From the NCBI GenBank assembly GCA_027924585.1, contig BSBM01000486.1:41472501-41536500 (forward strand): a stretch of DNA of 64,000 nt, given 5' to 3'. Shown one piece after another: positions 33,561 to 46,854 of the stretch. Origin of the DNA: Larix kaempferi. Its lineage: Eukaryota > Streptophyta > Pinopsida > Pinales > Pinaceae. The notes beneath the pieces were generated by a model. It ran no database searches. It was not told the origin of the DNA and worked only from the letters and a program-made list of their open reading frames with translations. A program made the position numbers and the translations under genes. Every line of letters begins with the position of its first letter. Within the stretch, counting starts at the first letter, position 1.

Positions 33561-34442
33561 AACGATCGCAACTAACTTCCACATCCTATCCTTTCCTCTG
33601 TTGGACTACCCTGAAGTTTCAAGCCATGACCGGCTCTAGTTAGAACCCGTAAGCGGAAGTGTCAACTACATCGACCAAGCTTCCCCAGCATGCAACCACC
33701 AGTCATCATCACACACCTTGGGGAGTGTGCTATAGCATAGCCCTCCCATGACTCTGGGTTTCGAAGATAAAAGGTGGGTAAAACCTCCACCCCCCTAATG
33801 GAACAAGGGACTATATTGTCTACACCGACATAATAACTGCGATGCACTTGTACTCAGTTTGTCATCGTATAACCAATCTGGGAGGATGAGTTTCTTGAAA
33901 CCCTACCCCACCCATACATCATAATAAACAACATAATAATCATGTGAAAATAAATAATGCATCACTTGCATACCATTTATCTTTCGGAGTCCATGTCCCC
34001 GAGGCTCTCCCACCTCGTAGGATCCAGCTATCAATTAGACATTTTAACCTGTAAGTTAGTCTCCGACATACTATCTAGAATATCATGCATAAATCCTTGA
34101 CATGTACACATACATTTCATCACAACAAAACTATAATCAATTCATTTACAATCACCATGCACCTTTTACAACATTCATTCATTCAACATATTACTTAAAC
34201 GGTATCCACGTACCCATCATTCAGTAATTTGCATATATGAGACATAATTAACACATGACATATATCTAAACATGACTGCATACCATAATACTAACATCAC
34301 ACACACACACACACACACATATATCTCCGCAAAATAATAGAACCATATGTCCACAGTGTCGCCAAACCGACGAAGTCTCACAATCAAGCAAATACAACAT
34401 ATAATAATAGTTCAAGTAGTAATGTCAAAACGGGGCATTACA

Positions 34443-34570
34443 TACACCCACCCTTCAGGAAACTTCGTCCTGAATTTATGGTCAAAATAGTGTGGGGTAA
34501 TCACGACGCATGGTCTCTGCGTTCTCCCAGGTAGCAGAACCTAGGGTAAACTTTCTCTACTGGGCCACCT
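34443..34570 (-). pseudogene. Minus-strand gypsy pol C-terminus (chromodomain-like end)
   Basis: On the minus strand the frame reads ATWENAETMRRDYPTLF, a stop, then IQDEVS shortly before the LTR. This is the typical C-terminal end of chromovirus polyproteins, next to the polypurine/LTR border. It fixes the orientation of the element. Upstream pol sequence cannot be followed reliably. Confidence 0.8.
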
Positions 34571-37500
34571 CCTAATTATACATAACGACATCTACAAAAT
34601 TTACTCATATAATCTTATTGGAGGTGTTCTTATATTTTGTTTAACATTTGCATAGGTTGATGGTTTGACCTATTCAAGGTTCATTACCATACTTAATCCA
34701 TAGAATAGTCAACATCCTTGTTAAATTAAATTAATTTGTACATTCTATAATGTGATTCATAAGGATACCTTGTCTTATATATAACTTTTAATTTGATTCT
34801 AAGTCATTGTCATGACTCTTTAATCAGATCTCATCTTTAGTTAATTTCACTTTGACTTACACCATTTCTCTATATCAAGATTTATTATTAGTGATAAATT
34901 ATGAATCCAACATGCTCTTTATTTAAAGGTTGTTGGTTTGAATGATACACCCTTTGAGAACATAGTTTAAATATTATGGAGAAATTTCCATATCATCATT
35001 AACAACTTTTACAAGTTTAACTAGAACTTCTTCTACTGCATTTCCATTTATCTTGTAATCCTTACAACATTGTCCTATGTTTGGTACTATTTCTCTAACT
35101 ATCCCTTACCTTGATATACCCATTTCCTTCATTCGCATATCTATGTTAATCCACTAATCCTATCTACTCTATTACTTTCAGTATCTAAGTTACACTTATT
35201 AGTTCTTCTTATGTATAATCCATTAACTACACAAGACGATGACTCTTACTCATTTGTGCACACTAACATTATAGTCCCTAGTTGTCATTACTTATACCAT
35301 ATTAACCAATACTCTCATCACAATATGCAAATGAGCTCATTTGTTCTTATCACACCATACCAAATACTATGGTTGTTGCTCATGTTGTTTAACCCCTTTA
35401 CTTATCTTAACGGTCCTTTGTCATTGACACGCATATAATTGATATGTTGCAATTGTGTTTTTGTTGTTTTTAAACATACATAAATTCATTCAATGTCCAA
35501 TATTACTTGTTGTGCGATGTCTTTTATTACTCATACATGAATAGGAGAAAGCTTGAAACTAACACCTCATCAACAACATATGCTAATGTGAGTTACCTTA
35601 GGTAATCCAAACTAGGCACACCCAATAGGTAATCCAAACTAGGCACACTTAACAATGTCCTTCAAAATCACTATAAAACCATACTTAAAGCTAACAATTA
35701 GGTTAAAATCAAGTCAAATTCATTCCCAAAACCCAATTATCCATTAAGTAAATGATTACTTCTAAGTCATACATCACACACCATTTTCTCATAAATGTAT
35801 TACATTATGAACCACTTTCAAGAAATCTGACTTATGCATCTTGCGATATATCTTTTTTTTGTTTACAACTTAAATTTTGACATCAGGTCATTCCCTTACA
35901 AGATAGCATCACATCCTCATGAATTTCCTCCTAGCATGACTACACATGTTCCTCATAAAATTTTACAATTTTTCAACCCCATCTATTGTTGATCAACTTT
36001 TAATTTAACCTTTTAGAGTGAAGATGAAGATCATGTATTTACTTGACGTACCAAAATTAATTTTTATGTCCTACCATGACTTGATGAAACATGCACATAT
36101 TCTTCTATTACAATCTTCTCTTATTATTACTACCAACTAATTTAGTTGTAACAATCTCTCACTAATACATCATGTGGCATTATACTCTTCCAGTTAGGGA
36201 CTAAGTTAAATGTCCAAAATGCATTTATGTCACCTTAATATTTTTCTTCCTTGATACCTCTATGGATAGTGCATTCCATGATTTATGATTAAGCCACTTA
36301 TATTCCATTGTCTATATATACACTTTTACGAAAACTTTGTATTGCTTTACCCCATAATTATAGTATAATTACTAACTTTTACCCTCATCATTTGTTTACT
36401 CTCTTCGCATAACCCTATCTTCCTATGTGGCGATAGTTCCCTTTCTACCTTCACTACGAACCTAATATCTCATATATTAATATGATTTATTCCATGCACA
36501 TTCATAAACATCATTTATCAATGCAATCCACTTCATAGGTGCTCCTCATACTAAATACATAAGCACATTACCATCTATTCTATCGAGACATCTTACATTG
36601 TATTGATTGTCGTCTCAATTTTAAAACTACCTCCTATCTACTTGTATTATATTAATGATTGCACTTATCACCACCTAGCCCACATGTACATTGTTTATGG
36701 ATTGCTCCCTTATTAGGATTATTTTATCCCATGCACCTACTCATTTTAGTCTTCCTGCTACATTGACTACTCCCCTCCTTTGTCTCTACTCAAGTAAATC
36801 ATTATTCCCCTCTTACTATCTGAATGACTATTATAATGGTGCTCATCTTTCTATACACCTATTATAATCGACCTACACCAACTATGTTAATTCTTGCATT
36901 TACCACATCCACAACATAATTTTAAATTGCACCAATTACTTGAAATTCTTCTTTATTATTTATTTCCCCATTTTTTTTATACCTTACCATTTGTATCATA
37001 TTTGATACTCTCATAATTGTGTGCCTTAACAGTTTTTCTCTTAACTTCCCCATCCTTATCGGCACCACATATTCTCATTCATAATTGCATTATATGTGTT
37101 ATTTAATCACCTTGAATTATCCTGATGTTACACATTAATACCCTGCTCTCACTCTCGTGATACTATGCCTTGTAATGAATTAGTTATACAATATGCTTTT
37201 GTCATACTAACCATAATGGTCTCTAGCCCCTTTAACATACCCCAACTCCCTTGAGATTCACTGCCCCTACTAATTCTTCCTTCCGCCAAAGAAATTTAAC
37301 AGTGGGGTGACCATGCCGCCTTTTGTCACAAGGTTTAAATCTAACTTTAATTATCAGAAACGACTTCCCTTGGCTAAATTATAAATGAAGTTTCTCTAGG
37401 TGACCACTCTAATATATGTATGGATTGATTCCATTAACTATTTATCTTAACCATAGGCTCGTCTACTCATAAGGAGGTAACAATCCTTAATCTTCTTGTT

Positions 37501-37940
37501 ACGAAATTTACAATCATTCCTTCAACATGATCAATAATATACATGAATTAATCTATACGTCCACTCATAGTCAAGTATAAGTCAACTTAATCGTCTCACC
37601 TATGGGTAAAGCCTAGTCAACATGTCATATCCTAGACCACAAAATAAGACATATTGTCATGACATCTTATCGTCTTCCTGAACCCAAGCTCTAGGATCAT
37701 AACGCAACCCTCTCATAGGAATTCTTATCAAACACTCATAAAGTACAGTACTGGGTCTAAGAAATCACTTTAGTTTATATGAACAACTAAAAGACATAAT
37801 TGATCTCTTGGTGATACGATTCCAAGGTCACTCTCGGCACGAAACACTCTTATCCACTTCCTTGACCTAGTCCTTTTTTTTTTAAACTCGAGTTACCTCT
37901 AACCTGAGGCCAATTTCTCATATTTAACCTATGAAGTTGA

Positions 37941-37943
37941 ATT

Positions 37944-37986
<43 letters not shown>
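37941..37986. repeat. ATT / AT microsatellite
   Basis: Six to seven ATT units pass into about fourteen AT units, inside the decayed gypsy interior. Confidence 0.95.
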
Positions 37987-37989
<3 letters not shown>

Positions 37990-38504
37990 AAATGTATAAC
38001 ATGCGGGTTAACTTAACCTATGTTCAACATTATTAATAATAAAATAATAACTAAATAAAAATTTATTTTATTATATATTTTTTGAATTTTCAAATCTTAA
38101 ATGTATTTAAAATTTTAAATAATTTTAATTCTAAACTATTTCGGACAATTTTAATTTCAACTTTATAACATGCATAAAAAATTTTAAAATTATTTAATAA
38201 AAATTTTAAAATATAATTATAGTAAATTAAATTGAATATAACACATTAAGAATTATATTTGCGATATATCTTAACCCTACTTAGCTAACCCTAATCCTTT
38301 GAAGTTCGATCAAGCGATGTTTATGATATATCTTAACCCTACTTAGCTAACCCTGTCATAACCCTAATCCTTTGAGGTCCAATCAAGCGATTTTTTTGTG
38401 GCCACGCTGCTCGCATGCAACAAAAATATATTAAAAAAACATTATATTTATAAGGGTCAAGCCCCCCCCCCTCGGTGCGACTCATTTTTCCTATTCATTT
38501 TTAC

Positions 38505-39145
38505 TTAGCGAGCTCTGCACCAGTGGCTGTGCAACCATGGCCACCAGCAACCAGCTCTGCTACGGAGCTCGATGACTAGGTCGTGCCATAGTTCAAGTAT
38601 GAACTAGCTCCCCTCCTCTGTTTCACGTTTTATGTCTTTTTTTGTGTAATAAATTTTTTGTTAGTATACATTTCCTTTTTTTTTAATATATATATATATA
38701 TATCTACACAGAGGGAGTTCGGAGTAGTGGCAGCCCAGCTGGGCGCCCCCTCCTCCTCTCTGCAAAATTTGTGGCCTTTCTCGCACTGGCCCATGGCCGC
38801 GCCCAGGCCGTAGCTGTGCTGCTAGCCGGGTCGCGCCCAAGCCACAAGCCCTTTGGGCTGTTGGTCGGGCCGCCCATGCTTGCTGCTGGCTTGTGGCCTC
38901 AGCCTAGCCATGAGCCATGGCTCCGGTCGGCCAAATTGTTTTTTAAAAGTAAAAAAAATCTTTTTTTTTCCACTATTTATTTATTTTTAAAATCATCACA
39001 TAATTTTTTTTTTTAAGGCCGCATCTGTCGGCTGGCTGCGCCCAAGGCCGCAACCTGTGGTTGTTGGCCGGGCCTTTTCCAGGCCGCAAACCTTGTAGGT
39101 TGTTGGTCGGGCCTCCCATGGCTGCAGCATAGCTGCATGGCCCAA
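38505..39145. repeat. GC-rich imperfect repeats in the gypsy leader
   Basis: Blocks rich in GGCCGCGCCCA and GTTGGTCGGGCC words recur at 38785-38935 and 39018-39140, separated by T/A-rich DNA. They stand out from the roughly 70% AT surroundings. Words such as GGCTGTTGGTCGGGCC and GGTTGTTGGTCGGGCC show an imperfect internal repeat. The block lies 0.75-1.4 kb from the primer site, so it would be in the RNA leader. Confidence 0.6.
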
Positions 39146-39304
39146 AAAAAAATTCAAAGTGTATTTTTTTTTTTATTCTTAATGTAATTTTTTTGTTTTA
39201 TTTACGATTGGGTCAAATGGTTTTTTATTGAATACTCTCTTTTTTTTTCGTTTATACTTTTCATGTATAAAACACCTATATATATATGATTTTTTTATTA
39301 TATG

Positions 39305-39308
<4 letters not shown>

Positions 39309-39343
<35 letters not shown>
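39309..39343. repeat. AT microsatellite
   Basis: About seventeen AT units, in the leader side of the minus-strand gypsy. Confidence 0.95.
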
Positions 39344-39347
<4 letters not shown>

Positions 39348-39882
39348 TATATATATACATATGTTATGCTCATATTTATTTTAAAAAAATATAATTTCTT
39401 TTGTTTTAAATTTTAAATTTCAATTAAATTAAATTAAAATTAAAATTGTTTCACATATATAAATTTCCATTTATATACTTACATAGAATTTCCTCCCCCT
39501 TTTTTTGTTTTTTTTTTTAGAAAATGTTTGTTACATATATAAAAATTTACCTTTATATATATATGTAAATAATATAGTTTGGCCTATATATTATCTTTTT
39601 CATCTTTCTTACGTATACATATAAAGAAATTTCTAAATTCTTACTTTGTTCCAAATGGTACACTAACTTTTATGTTTCTGGTTTTTTGCAGGTGTAGAAC
39701 GCTTCTAGTGAGTAATCCACCCTTCTTGTCATATTGTTTTACTTAAGAGATTTTCGGTTATCATTTTGGAAATATTGTGCTAATTAGCAATTAGCTTACG
39801 GCAGGGTAAATCTCTCCTTATTATTTTTTTTTTATAAGTCTTTTCACTGCGGTGAGCCCTCTGGTTCCAGATTTGGAACCAT

Positions 39883-39895
39883 GGCTTCGATACCA
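39883..39895 (-). other. Primer-binding site of the minus-strand gypsy
   Basis: On the minus strand TGGTATCGAAGCC directly abuts the LTR end (CCTACACA). It resembles the initiator-Met primer site TGGTATCAGAGC with small changes, and shows that the right LTR is the 5' LTR. Confidence 0.8.
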
Positions 39896-40667
39896 TGTGT
39901 AGGACCCATGTCCTAATTAATAAATAAATCTGTGTTTCCTTCTTTACTTTGTTTTCATTCTGTTTCAGGTCTTTGTTTTGGTTTCTAGTTTAGTTTTAAA
40001 TATCATGCCTGTAAAATAATATATCACGTTTATATCTATAGGTTGTAAATAATTTACTGTTTTATTTATTTCTAACAATTACTATATGTGCAGGTGTAAG
40101 AACACATATATATATGTATTCATTCAAAAAATATCATTTTCAATAACTTGAAAACAATTATTTACAGGGTTAGAAATTGATTTGTATACCTGTAAGATAA
40201 GTACCTGTAATAGCTAGTAGATCCCCTTTGTTGCTCCCTTTTTGCCCTGTTGTATGCCCTGTTGTAGCCCTACAACCAAAAGACTTCCCAAAACCTTGAA
40301 ACTCAACCGACCAGACAATCCGGTATGCCACCCTGCCAACTGGCGAGGTCTCGTCGACCACCCAGCTCCAACAGTTCCCCTTTGGACCCCCGAGCTTAAA
40401 CCGAGTACAAGCCAACTAGTTTTTCCCTTCTGAAATTTCTCCAACAAAACTCCTTCTCTTCTGCTCTGCAATTTTCTAAGATCTCCTAAAAATCCAAAAC
40501 ATGCAAAAGATCCCCCTTCCTCCAAATCCATCCTTCACCTTAACCCCCTCTTCATGTCGACTCTATGCTCCCCATTAATGAGGTTCCAACCCCCTGTCAA
40601 ACTCCAATTAATGGTCAACCCATCCCTATCCAGTTGTGAATCCTCTGTAAATAAATTTTACCCTCTT

Positions 40668-40677
40668 CTTTTATATC
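40668..40677 (-). promoter_or_regulatory. Probable LTR TATA box (right LTR)
   Basis: Minus strand GATATAAAAG, the same as at 25128-25137. As the 5' LTR copy this would have driven the element RNA. Confidence 0.55.
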
Positions 40678-41213
40678 AAAATGGGCACATTTCATGTGAA
40701 GTTTTTGAGAAACATTAAAATAATGACCACCACCATTGTCCTTTCAAGTCGACATAATTACAATTTAACTTATGCAATTATTACCCTCATGTTTTACTGC
40801 AATTGATTAATCATCCCTATTTTTATTATTTAATCATTATAATAATATATCATTATTCTTAGTTCAACCTCCAACTACTCGTAATAATCATTTAATTTAT
40901 TATGGTCTATTAATTAATTACTTAATAATAATTGTCAATTGATTAATTAATAATAACCTAATCATTTAACTAATAATTTATCATACTTCTAATATGCTAA
41001 TTACCCTCTAATTATAAGTTCAAACTAATTCAATTTATCAATTATCAATAATAATCCTATCAATATAACTCATATCATTATCAATGTATATTTATATTAA
41101 TTAAATAATATTAACTAAGACTTAATCAACTTATTCACCTAGTACCATATTAATTACACCTTAGTTTATAATTAAACTAATTAATAATTATTACTAAAAA
41201 TACGATTAGTCTC

Positions 41214-41395
41214 ATTAACATTAATTAATCATTTTTAACACATAATTAACATTAGTCAACATTATTAACATTAGTCAACATTATTAACATTAATCGACAA
41301 TAATTAACATTAATCAACAATAATTAACATTAATCAACATTACTAACATTAATCGACAATAATTAACATTAATCAACATTATTAACATTAATAAT
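41214..41395. repeat. TTAACATTAATCGACAATAA tandem array (unsplit)
   Basis: Units of about 20-22 bp in the order ...CATTAGTCAACATTATTAA, CATTAATCGACAATAATTAA.... This is the intact counterpart of the array that the LINE split in the left LTR. Confidence 0.88.
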
Positions 41396-42706
41396 TAACC
41401 CTAACCTTCATTGATCAACCGTTCATTGAATAATTTCAACTTAACTTATTAAGTCAATTTATTACTTAAGCACAAGCGATTGCACAAGGATAATTTATAT
41501 TTACAACACATCCAAGCAACGGTTCAATAGATAATTAATATATATTCAAGTAGACGAGCTATGTAAGTGTAGCTAAGGCTTACATAGATCGCGTAGGTAC
41601 ACTAATGGTACTAAATCACACACATCATTCATAATCATAAAATTTATTATTTATTGACACAGGTTTAAACATAGTTTGCAAGGTACAATATTTCACCTAA
41701 CTGCATCTTATTAACTTACGAACAATTCATACATTACTGAGTTACGACACATAATTAGTCAAAGGTTTTCAACATACATAGTTAGACCAAGTTTACTTCC
41801 TGACTTCAAGCTACACCTATCTACCTACATCATCTACCTAAATCACGACTAACTTCTACATATTATCCTTTCCTCTGGACTACCCTGAAGTGTCAAGCCA
41901 TGACCGGCTCCAGTTATAACCCATAAGCGGAAGTGTCAACTACATCGACCAAGCTTCCCCAACAGGAAACCACCAGTCATCATCACACACCTTGAGGAGC
42001 GCGCTGTAGCACATCCCTCCCATGACTCTGGGTTTCGGGGATAAACGGTGGGTAAATCCTCCACCCCCCTAATGGAACAAGGGACTATGTCTACACTAAC
42101 ATAATAACTGCATTGCACTTGTACTCGGTTTGTCATCGTATAACCAATTTGGGTGGTTGAGTTTCCTAAAACCCTACCCCACCTATGTATCATAATAAAC
42201 AACATAATAATCATGCGAAAATAAATAATGCATCACTTGCATACCATTTATCTTTCGGAGTCCATGTCCCCGAGGCTCTCCCACCTCGTAGGATCCAGCT
42301 ATCACTTAGCCATTTTAACCTGTAAGTTATTCTCCGACATACTATCTACAATATCGTGCATAAATCCTCGACATGTACACATACATTTCATCACAACAAA
42401 ACAACAATCAATTCATTTATATTCACCATGCACCTTGTACAACATTCATTCATTCAACATATTACTTAAACGTTATCCACGTACCCATCATTCAGTAATT
42501 TGCATATATGATATATAATTAACACATGATATATATCTAAACATGACTGCATACCATAATACTAACATCACACACACAACATATATATCTCGGCAAAATA
42601 ATAGAACCATATGTCCACATTGTCGCCAAACCGACAAAGTCTCACAATCAAGCAAATACAACATATAGTAATAGTTCAGGTAGTAATGTCAAAATGGGGC
42701 GTTACA

Positions 42707-44433
42707 CATTTCCTTGAATTGATAATCTTTTTTATCAAATGAGAGGGACAAAGGCATTTTCGAAGATACTTGAGGCTTGGTTACCATCAGGTTATAATAA
42801 AGGAAGAAGATATTCACAATACAACCTTTGAGACAAGGTATGGACACTATGAATTCGTGGTGGTGCTATTTGGTCTTATCAATGCACCAGCTACCTCCAT
42901 TTGTCTTATGAATAGTGTTTTCAGTAGGTATTTGATCAAGTTTGTACTTGTTTTTTCTGGATGACACTCTTATTTACCTTAAGAATGAAGAGGAGCATGA
43001 AGAACATTTGAGAATGGCTTTGCAATTGCTAAAGGGGCATAAGTTGTAAGCAAAGGTAAGCAAATGTGATTTCTATAAAAATAAAATTAATCATTTGGGT
43101 CACATTATTTCAAAGGAAGAAATATCAGTGGATCCAAAAAAGATTGAAACCATTATGAATTAACCAACTCCAAATAATGTAACAGATGTGATATATTTCA
43201 TGGTTCTTGCTAGTTATTATAGAAGGTCCATTTAAGAATTCTCCAAGGTTGCACACCCAATCACTTCTTTGCAAAATAAGAGAATCAAATTTGAGTGGAA
43301 GAAAGCTTCTAGTTATTGAATAAGCTTCTCACAAGTGCTCCAAATCTGAGAATTGCAAACCTAGGAAAAAAACTTTGTGGTGTGTATCGATGCATGTAAA
43401 CAAGGACTTGGAGGAGTTCTTATGCAAGACAATCATGTGGTGTGTTATGAGTCTATAAAATTGAAAGAGCATGAAAATAATTACACTACCCATGATATGG
43501 AACTTGCAACCATAGTGCATGCTCTAAAGATGTGGAGGCATTATTTAATGGGTAGTAAATTTGAGCTAAGGACAAACCACTATGGTTTGAGATATTTGTT
43601 TGAGCAGCCAACATTAAATGCCAGGCAAGCTAGATCCCTAAAAATTTTATGTGAATTTGATTTTGAGATCAAACACATAAAAGGGAAGGAAAATAAAGTG
43701 GTTGATGCACTCATAAAAAATATGCATGAACTGCATGTGGCATCCATTAGTACTTTCCAATAATATTTAAAGCAACAGATTGTTAATTATATTATTGAAG
43801 ATGAAATGTATGTGCAAATAAATGATAAATTACAACAACATAATTTTGAAAAGAGGTTTGAAGGGTATCATTTAAAAGAGGATGGACTTCTTACATATAA
43901 AAACAAAATTTATATTCCAAATGTGGCAGGCTTGAGGAGAATTGTTGTGGATGAAATCCATAAATTCTTATATTATGGTCACCTAGGATACCATAAAATA
44001 ATTTCTACAACCATGAAGCAATGTTTTTGGTCAGGGATGAAGAAAGATATTGTTGAGTATATTTCTAAGTGTATGAAATGTCAGCAAGTGAAGACTAAAC
44101 ATCAACACCCAATAGGTTTATTGCATCCTTTGCCAATTTCAAAATGGAAATGGGAACTAATTTCCATGGATTTTATTACAGGGTTACCAATGATTGTGAG
44201 GCAACATGATTCAATCATAGTTGTGGTGGATAAATTGTCTAAGGCATCACATTCTATACCGGTTAAATCCACATATAAAACAAATTCCATGGCAAATATT
44301 TTTATGAAGGAAATTTTCAGATTGCATAGGTTGCCTAAGGCAATAATTTTAGACAGGGATACATAATGTACTTCAAATTTTTGGAAGAGTCTTTTACATA
44401 TTTGGGTCCTAGTTGAACTTTAGCATTGCCTAC
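42707..44433 (+). pseudogene. Plus-strand gypsy pol: RT, RNase H and integrase, decayed
   Basis: This continues directly from 24356. RT is readable across frames (YGHYEFVVVLFGLINAP, then FLDD at the active site after a frameshift near 42955). RNase H is at 43377-43763 (VVCIDACKQGLGGVLMQD, HDMELATIVHALKMWRHYL). The integrase zinc finger and core follow at 43806-44366 (HLGYHKI, CMKCQQVK, WKWELISMDFITGLP, ILDRDT). Several stops and frameshifts remain. The solo LTR at 44434 interrupts the integrase core before YHPQTDGQT. Confidence 0.93.
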
Positions 44434-46053
44434 TGTCACATCCCCTCCCATCATACCAGTGCAATGGAGAGGATCGTGATGCTAAAATCGAGCATCTGGC
44501 CCCATGAGCTTTTAAATAATCATTCACATAATATAAAAGAACATATGAAATGTATAATTATAAGAAAAACACAACGGAAATAATTTCGGTAACACATCCA
44601 TCATACGTTCAAGATATTCATCAAATAAATAAATGCAAAGTTATCACAAGAGAGTACTTATCTTATAACAAAGTAGTCCCAAGCAATTGGCTATGCAACT
44701 ACAACGTTCCACCCAACCATAGGCCAGTTGTGATCATCAGTATCTCAACACACGGCCACCCCCGAGCTGGGCATGATCTCTACAGGGAATCAGGGAACAA
44801 CAGACTCACACATAGCCAAGAATACACCAAGATGAGCCAAGCCAATCTACAATTGGGTTTATCAGGCTGCTAGGGAATGGAAAGGAAGAGTGGCTAAGCT
44901 AGTGAGCTCAAGCACAGAGCCAAGGGTAACCTTACAAGATCTACCTAGCTTGGCACCCACAATAGCTACACACCCAGCACAAGGAAGTATTATTTTCACT
45001 GATGTACAATCCCTCAAGCCATACCTTCCCCATCTAGTACTCTCAGGGTGTGCATAGAAGAGTAGCCAAAGCCCTCTTGAACTTCTTGAGAGGTTATCTC
45101 CCCCACTAGGTTTATCAAGCCCTCTCTGTCCACTACCACTCCAATCTCTTGCTTACAGTCTCCAAATCAAACAGGGATGCAGATAATCAGCTAACTACAA
45201 TGGCTGGACAGGAGAAAAACGTTTGTACAGTGATAAGCATGAAAATGATTCCCTGAGCTTCAGAAAAAAATGTGGGAAGGCTAAAAATGAACAATGGAGG
45301 TTTGGGAAAACTCCAGGGAGCATAAATCGTTTTTAGGAAGAATGCCCATGGCAATTCTGGGACAAAACGACCTCCATACGGTCCCAAATCGCAGCCCCTT
45401 CTTCCCAGCTACTATCCAAAACCAAAAATGATTTTCTGGGCAAGGAAAACCCTGCATTTTTTATGAAAAACGTGAATGTAACTTCCAGCAATCTCAATCT
45501 GGGTGAGAGAGGAAAAACTATCTGTTCGGAATGGCTTTGGGCACCATTTCATGGGTGTTTTCTTGCCCAGAAGCAAAAATACGAATTCCCAGGTTGATGG
45601 CTTGCCCATGCACGAAATTGGCTGCCATACCTCTTCATTCCCAAGGAATTAACTGCCTCAACCAATTTCTGGAAGAATTAAATGATTGGGTCCATAACCC
45701 AAAATGGGTAGTTGGTGGTTTATGGGTTTTCTCATTGACACATGGATTAACACCATTGGCTCAAGGGTTTGAATAATTTTCCTCCCTATTCCTTGTAGAA
45801 TCATGCCCCCATCTCTTTGTTGCATTGTATAGCCAGTTGTGGGTTTTTCATTAAAATTCGTATTTACATGATGTCTTAATTTACATTGTGCCTATCTAGC
45901 ACAAGAACCACATGCATCTATTTTTAATTGTTGATACATAAAACGCTAAATCAATGGTGGGGCCTTGGCCTTGAGCTCCTCACCATGATTAAATAACAAT
46001 ATTTAAATCATTTACGATTTAATGAAAAAGGGGGTCAAAATGGGGACGTGACA
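44434..46053. mobile_element. Solo LTR (1.62 kb) in the integrase gene
   Basis: It begins TGTCACATCCCC and ends GGGGACGTGACA, with the 5-bp target duplication CCTAC on both sides (44429-44433 and 46054-46058). No primer site or coding sequence is inside, so it is a solo LTR left by recombination of a full element. Both termini start TGTCAC on their own strand. The right end read on the minus strand (TGTCACGTCCCCATTTTGAC) resembles the U3 start of the minus-strand gypsy here, so minus orientation is more likely. Open frames inside are incidental. Confidence 0.92.
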
Positions 46054-46851
46054 CCTACCATCCACAAACAGATGGACAAACATAAAGAGTAAATCATGTT
46101 CTTGAAGACATGCTTCGCATGTATGTGATGGACAAACCATCCAAGTGGAAAGATTATCTACACTTGGTAGAGTTTGTACATAACAATGGGAAACAAGCTT
46201 TGTGGGCTTGAGTCCATTTGAAGCTTTGTATGGCATAAAGTGCGAGACACCAGTGGCTTAGGATAATCTAGTGAACAGAATTGTACTTGGGCTAAAATTG
46301 CTTAAGGAAATGGAACATGAGGTTGCAAAAATTAGGCAGAATTTAAAGGTATCCCAAGATAGATAGAAAATCTATGCAGATAAGAATAGAGTGCATAGGG
46401 AATTCAATGTTGGGGATCATGTTTACCTTAGAGTGAGGCCAAGGAAGAGTTCCTTAAAGCTTGGATGTTGTGCCAAGATATCCCCAAGATATTGTGGGTC
46501 ATTTGAAGTGCTTGAAAGGATAGGGCCAGTTGCATACAGAATTGCATTGCCTGCTAATAGTAGAGCTCATAATTTTTTTCATGTTTCTTTGTTTAAGAAA
46601 TATGTACATTATTATAACGATGTGATTGATTGGGATGTGATTCAGCTGGAATTCGAGGCAGATTTCCAAACTGGGCCACTATGTATCCTAGACAGGAAGA
46701 TAACATTGCTACGTAACCGAGCCATTGGACATTTAAAAGTGCAATGGAATCACTTCGGTCCCAATGAGGCTATGTGGGAGTTGGAGGATTCCATGAAAGA
46801 GGCAAACCCATTTTTGTTATGATTTTTAGCAAACACCGAGGATGGAGTTAT
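46054..46851 (+). pseudogene. Plus-strand gypsy integrase C-terminal part
   Basis: It resumes with YHPQTDGQT and LEDMLRMYVMDKPSKW. A longer open piece at 46391-46822 reads HREFNVGDHVYLRVRPRKSS, AKISPRYCGSFEVLERIGPV, HVSLFKKYV and ends near NHFGPNEAMWELED. This is the standard C-terminal integrase/chromodomain-region order of gypsy pol. Stops near 46085 and 46210 kill the frame upstream. Confidence 0.92.
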
Positions 46852-46854
46852 TCC

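Larger units (their letters stand above)
24357..34442 (-). repeat. 3' LTR of the minus-strand gypsy, interrupted by a LINE
   Basis: It starts TGTGTAGGACCC at 24357 and ends GGGGCATTACA at 34442 (plus-strand reading). Without the LINE and one target-site copy it is about 3.5 kb, against 2.8 kb for the partner LTR. The excess comes mainly from segments at 25441-25766 and 33228-33560 that the partner lacks. Outside these the two LTRs align well, though with scattered differences that make the element old. Confidence 0.92.
34571..39882 (-). other. Interior of the minus-strand gypsy, heavily decayed
   Basis: About 5.3 kb with no long open frame. It must once have held gag and pol on the minus strand. 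The sequence is AT-rich with many CAT/TAC-type words, as expected after long decay of methylated DNA. Simple repeats occur at 34298-34319 (CA), 37941-37986 (ATT then AT) and 39309-39343 (AT). I see no host gene and no clear nested element. Confidence 0.6.
24357..42706 (-). mobile_element. Minus-strand Ty3/gypsy (chromovirus-like) retrotransposon with LINE inside
   Basis: Two LTRs, at 24357-34442 (enlarged by a LINE) and 39896-42706, flank an interior of 5.45 kb. The primer site abuts the right LTR at 39883-39895 on the minus strand, and the pol C-terminus abuts the left LTR on the minus strand. The 5' end is therefore on the right. In this orientation the LTR begins TGTAACGCCCC and ends CCTACACA. 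It inserted into the RT gene of the plus-strand gypsy. A clean 5-bp target duplication is not visible: the left flank is CCCAC (CCCAT in unit A) and the right flank is CATTT. The interior is badly decayed. Confidence 0.92.
39896..42706 (-). repeat. 5' LTR of the minus-strand gypsy
   Basis: 2811 bp, starting TGTGTAGGACCC and ending GGGGCGTTACA (plus-strand reading). It matches the left LTR on both sides of the LINE and supplies the empty LINE target site at about 41290. A minus-strand open frame in it (40214-40531) is also partly open at 24723-24992, but it covers the presumed R/U5 region and shows no domain. Confidence 0.94.

Noticed and set aside
38771-39016. 81-codon Ala/Gly-rich ORF at the GC-rich block
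   Set aside because: It is explained by GC-rich repeats. There is no domain, and it runs into T-rich DNA.
40214-40531. 105-codon minus-strand ORF in the LTR, partly open also at 24723-24992
   Set aside because: It lies in the presumed R/U5 part of an LTR, the second copy is shorter with a different end, and no domain is visible. Chance openness is the simpler reading.
45187-45776. ORFs inside the solo LTR
   Set aside because: They lie entirely within a 1.6 kb LTR bounded by a target duplication and show no domain.
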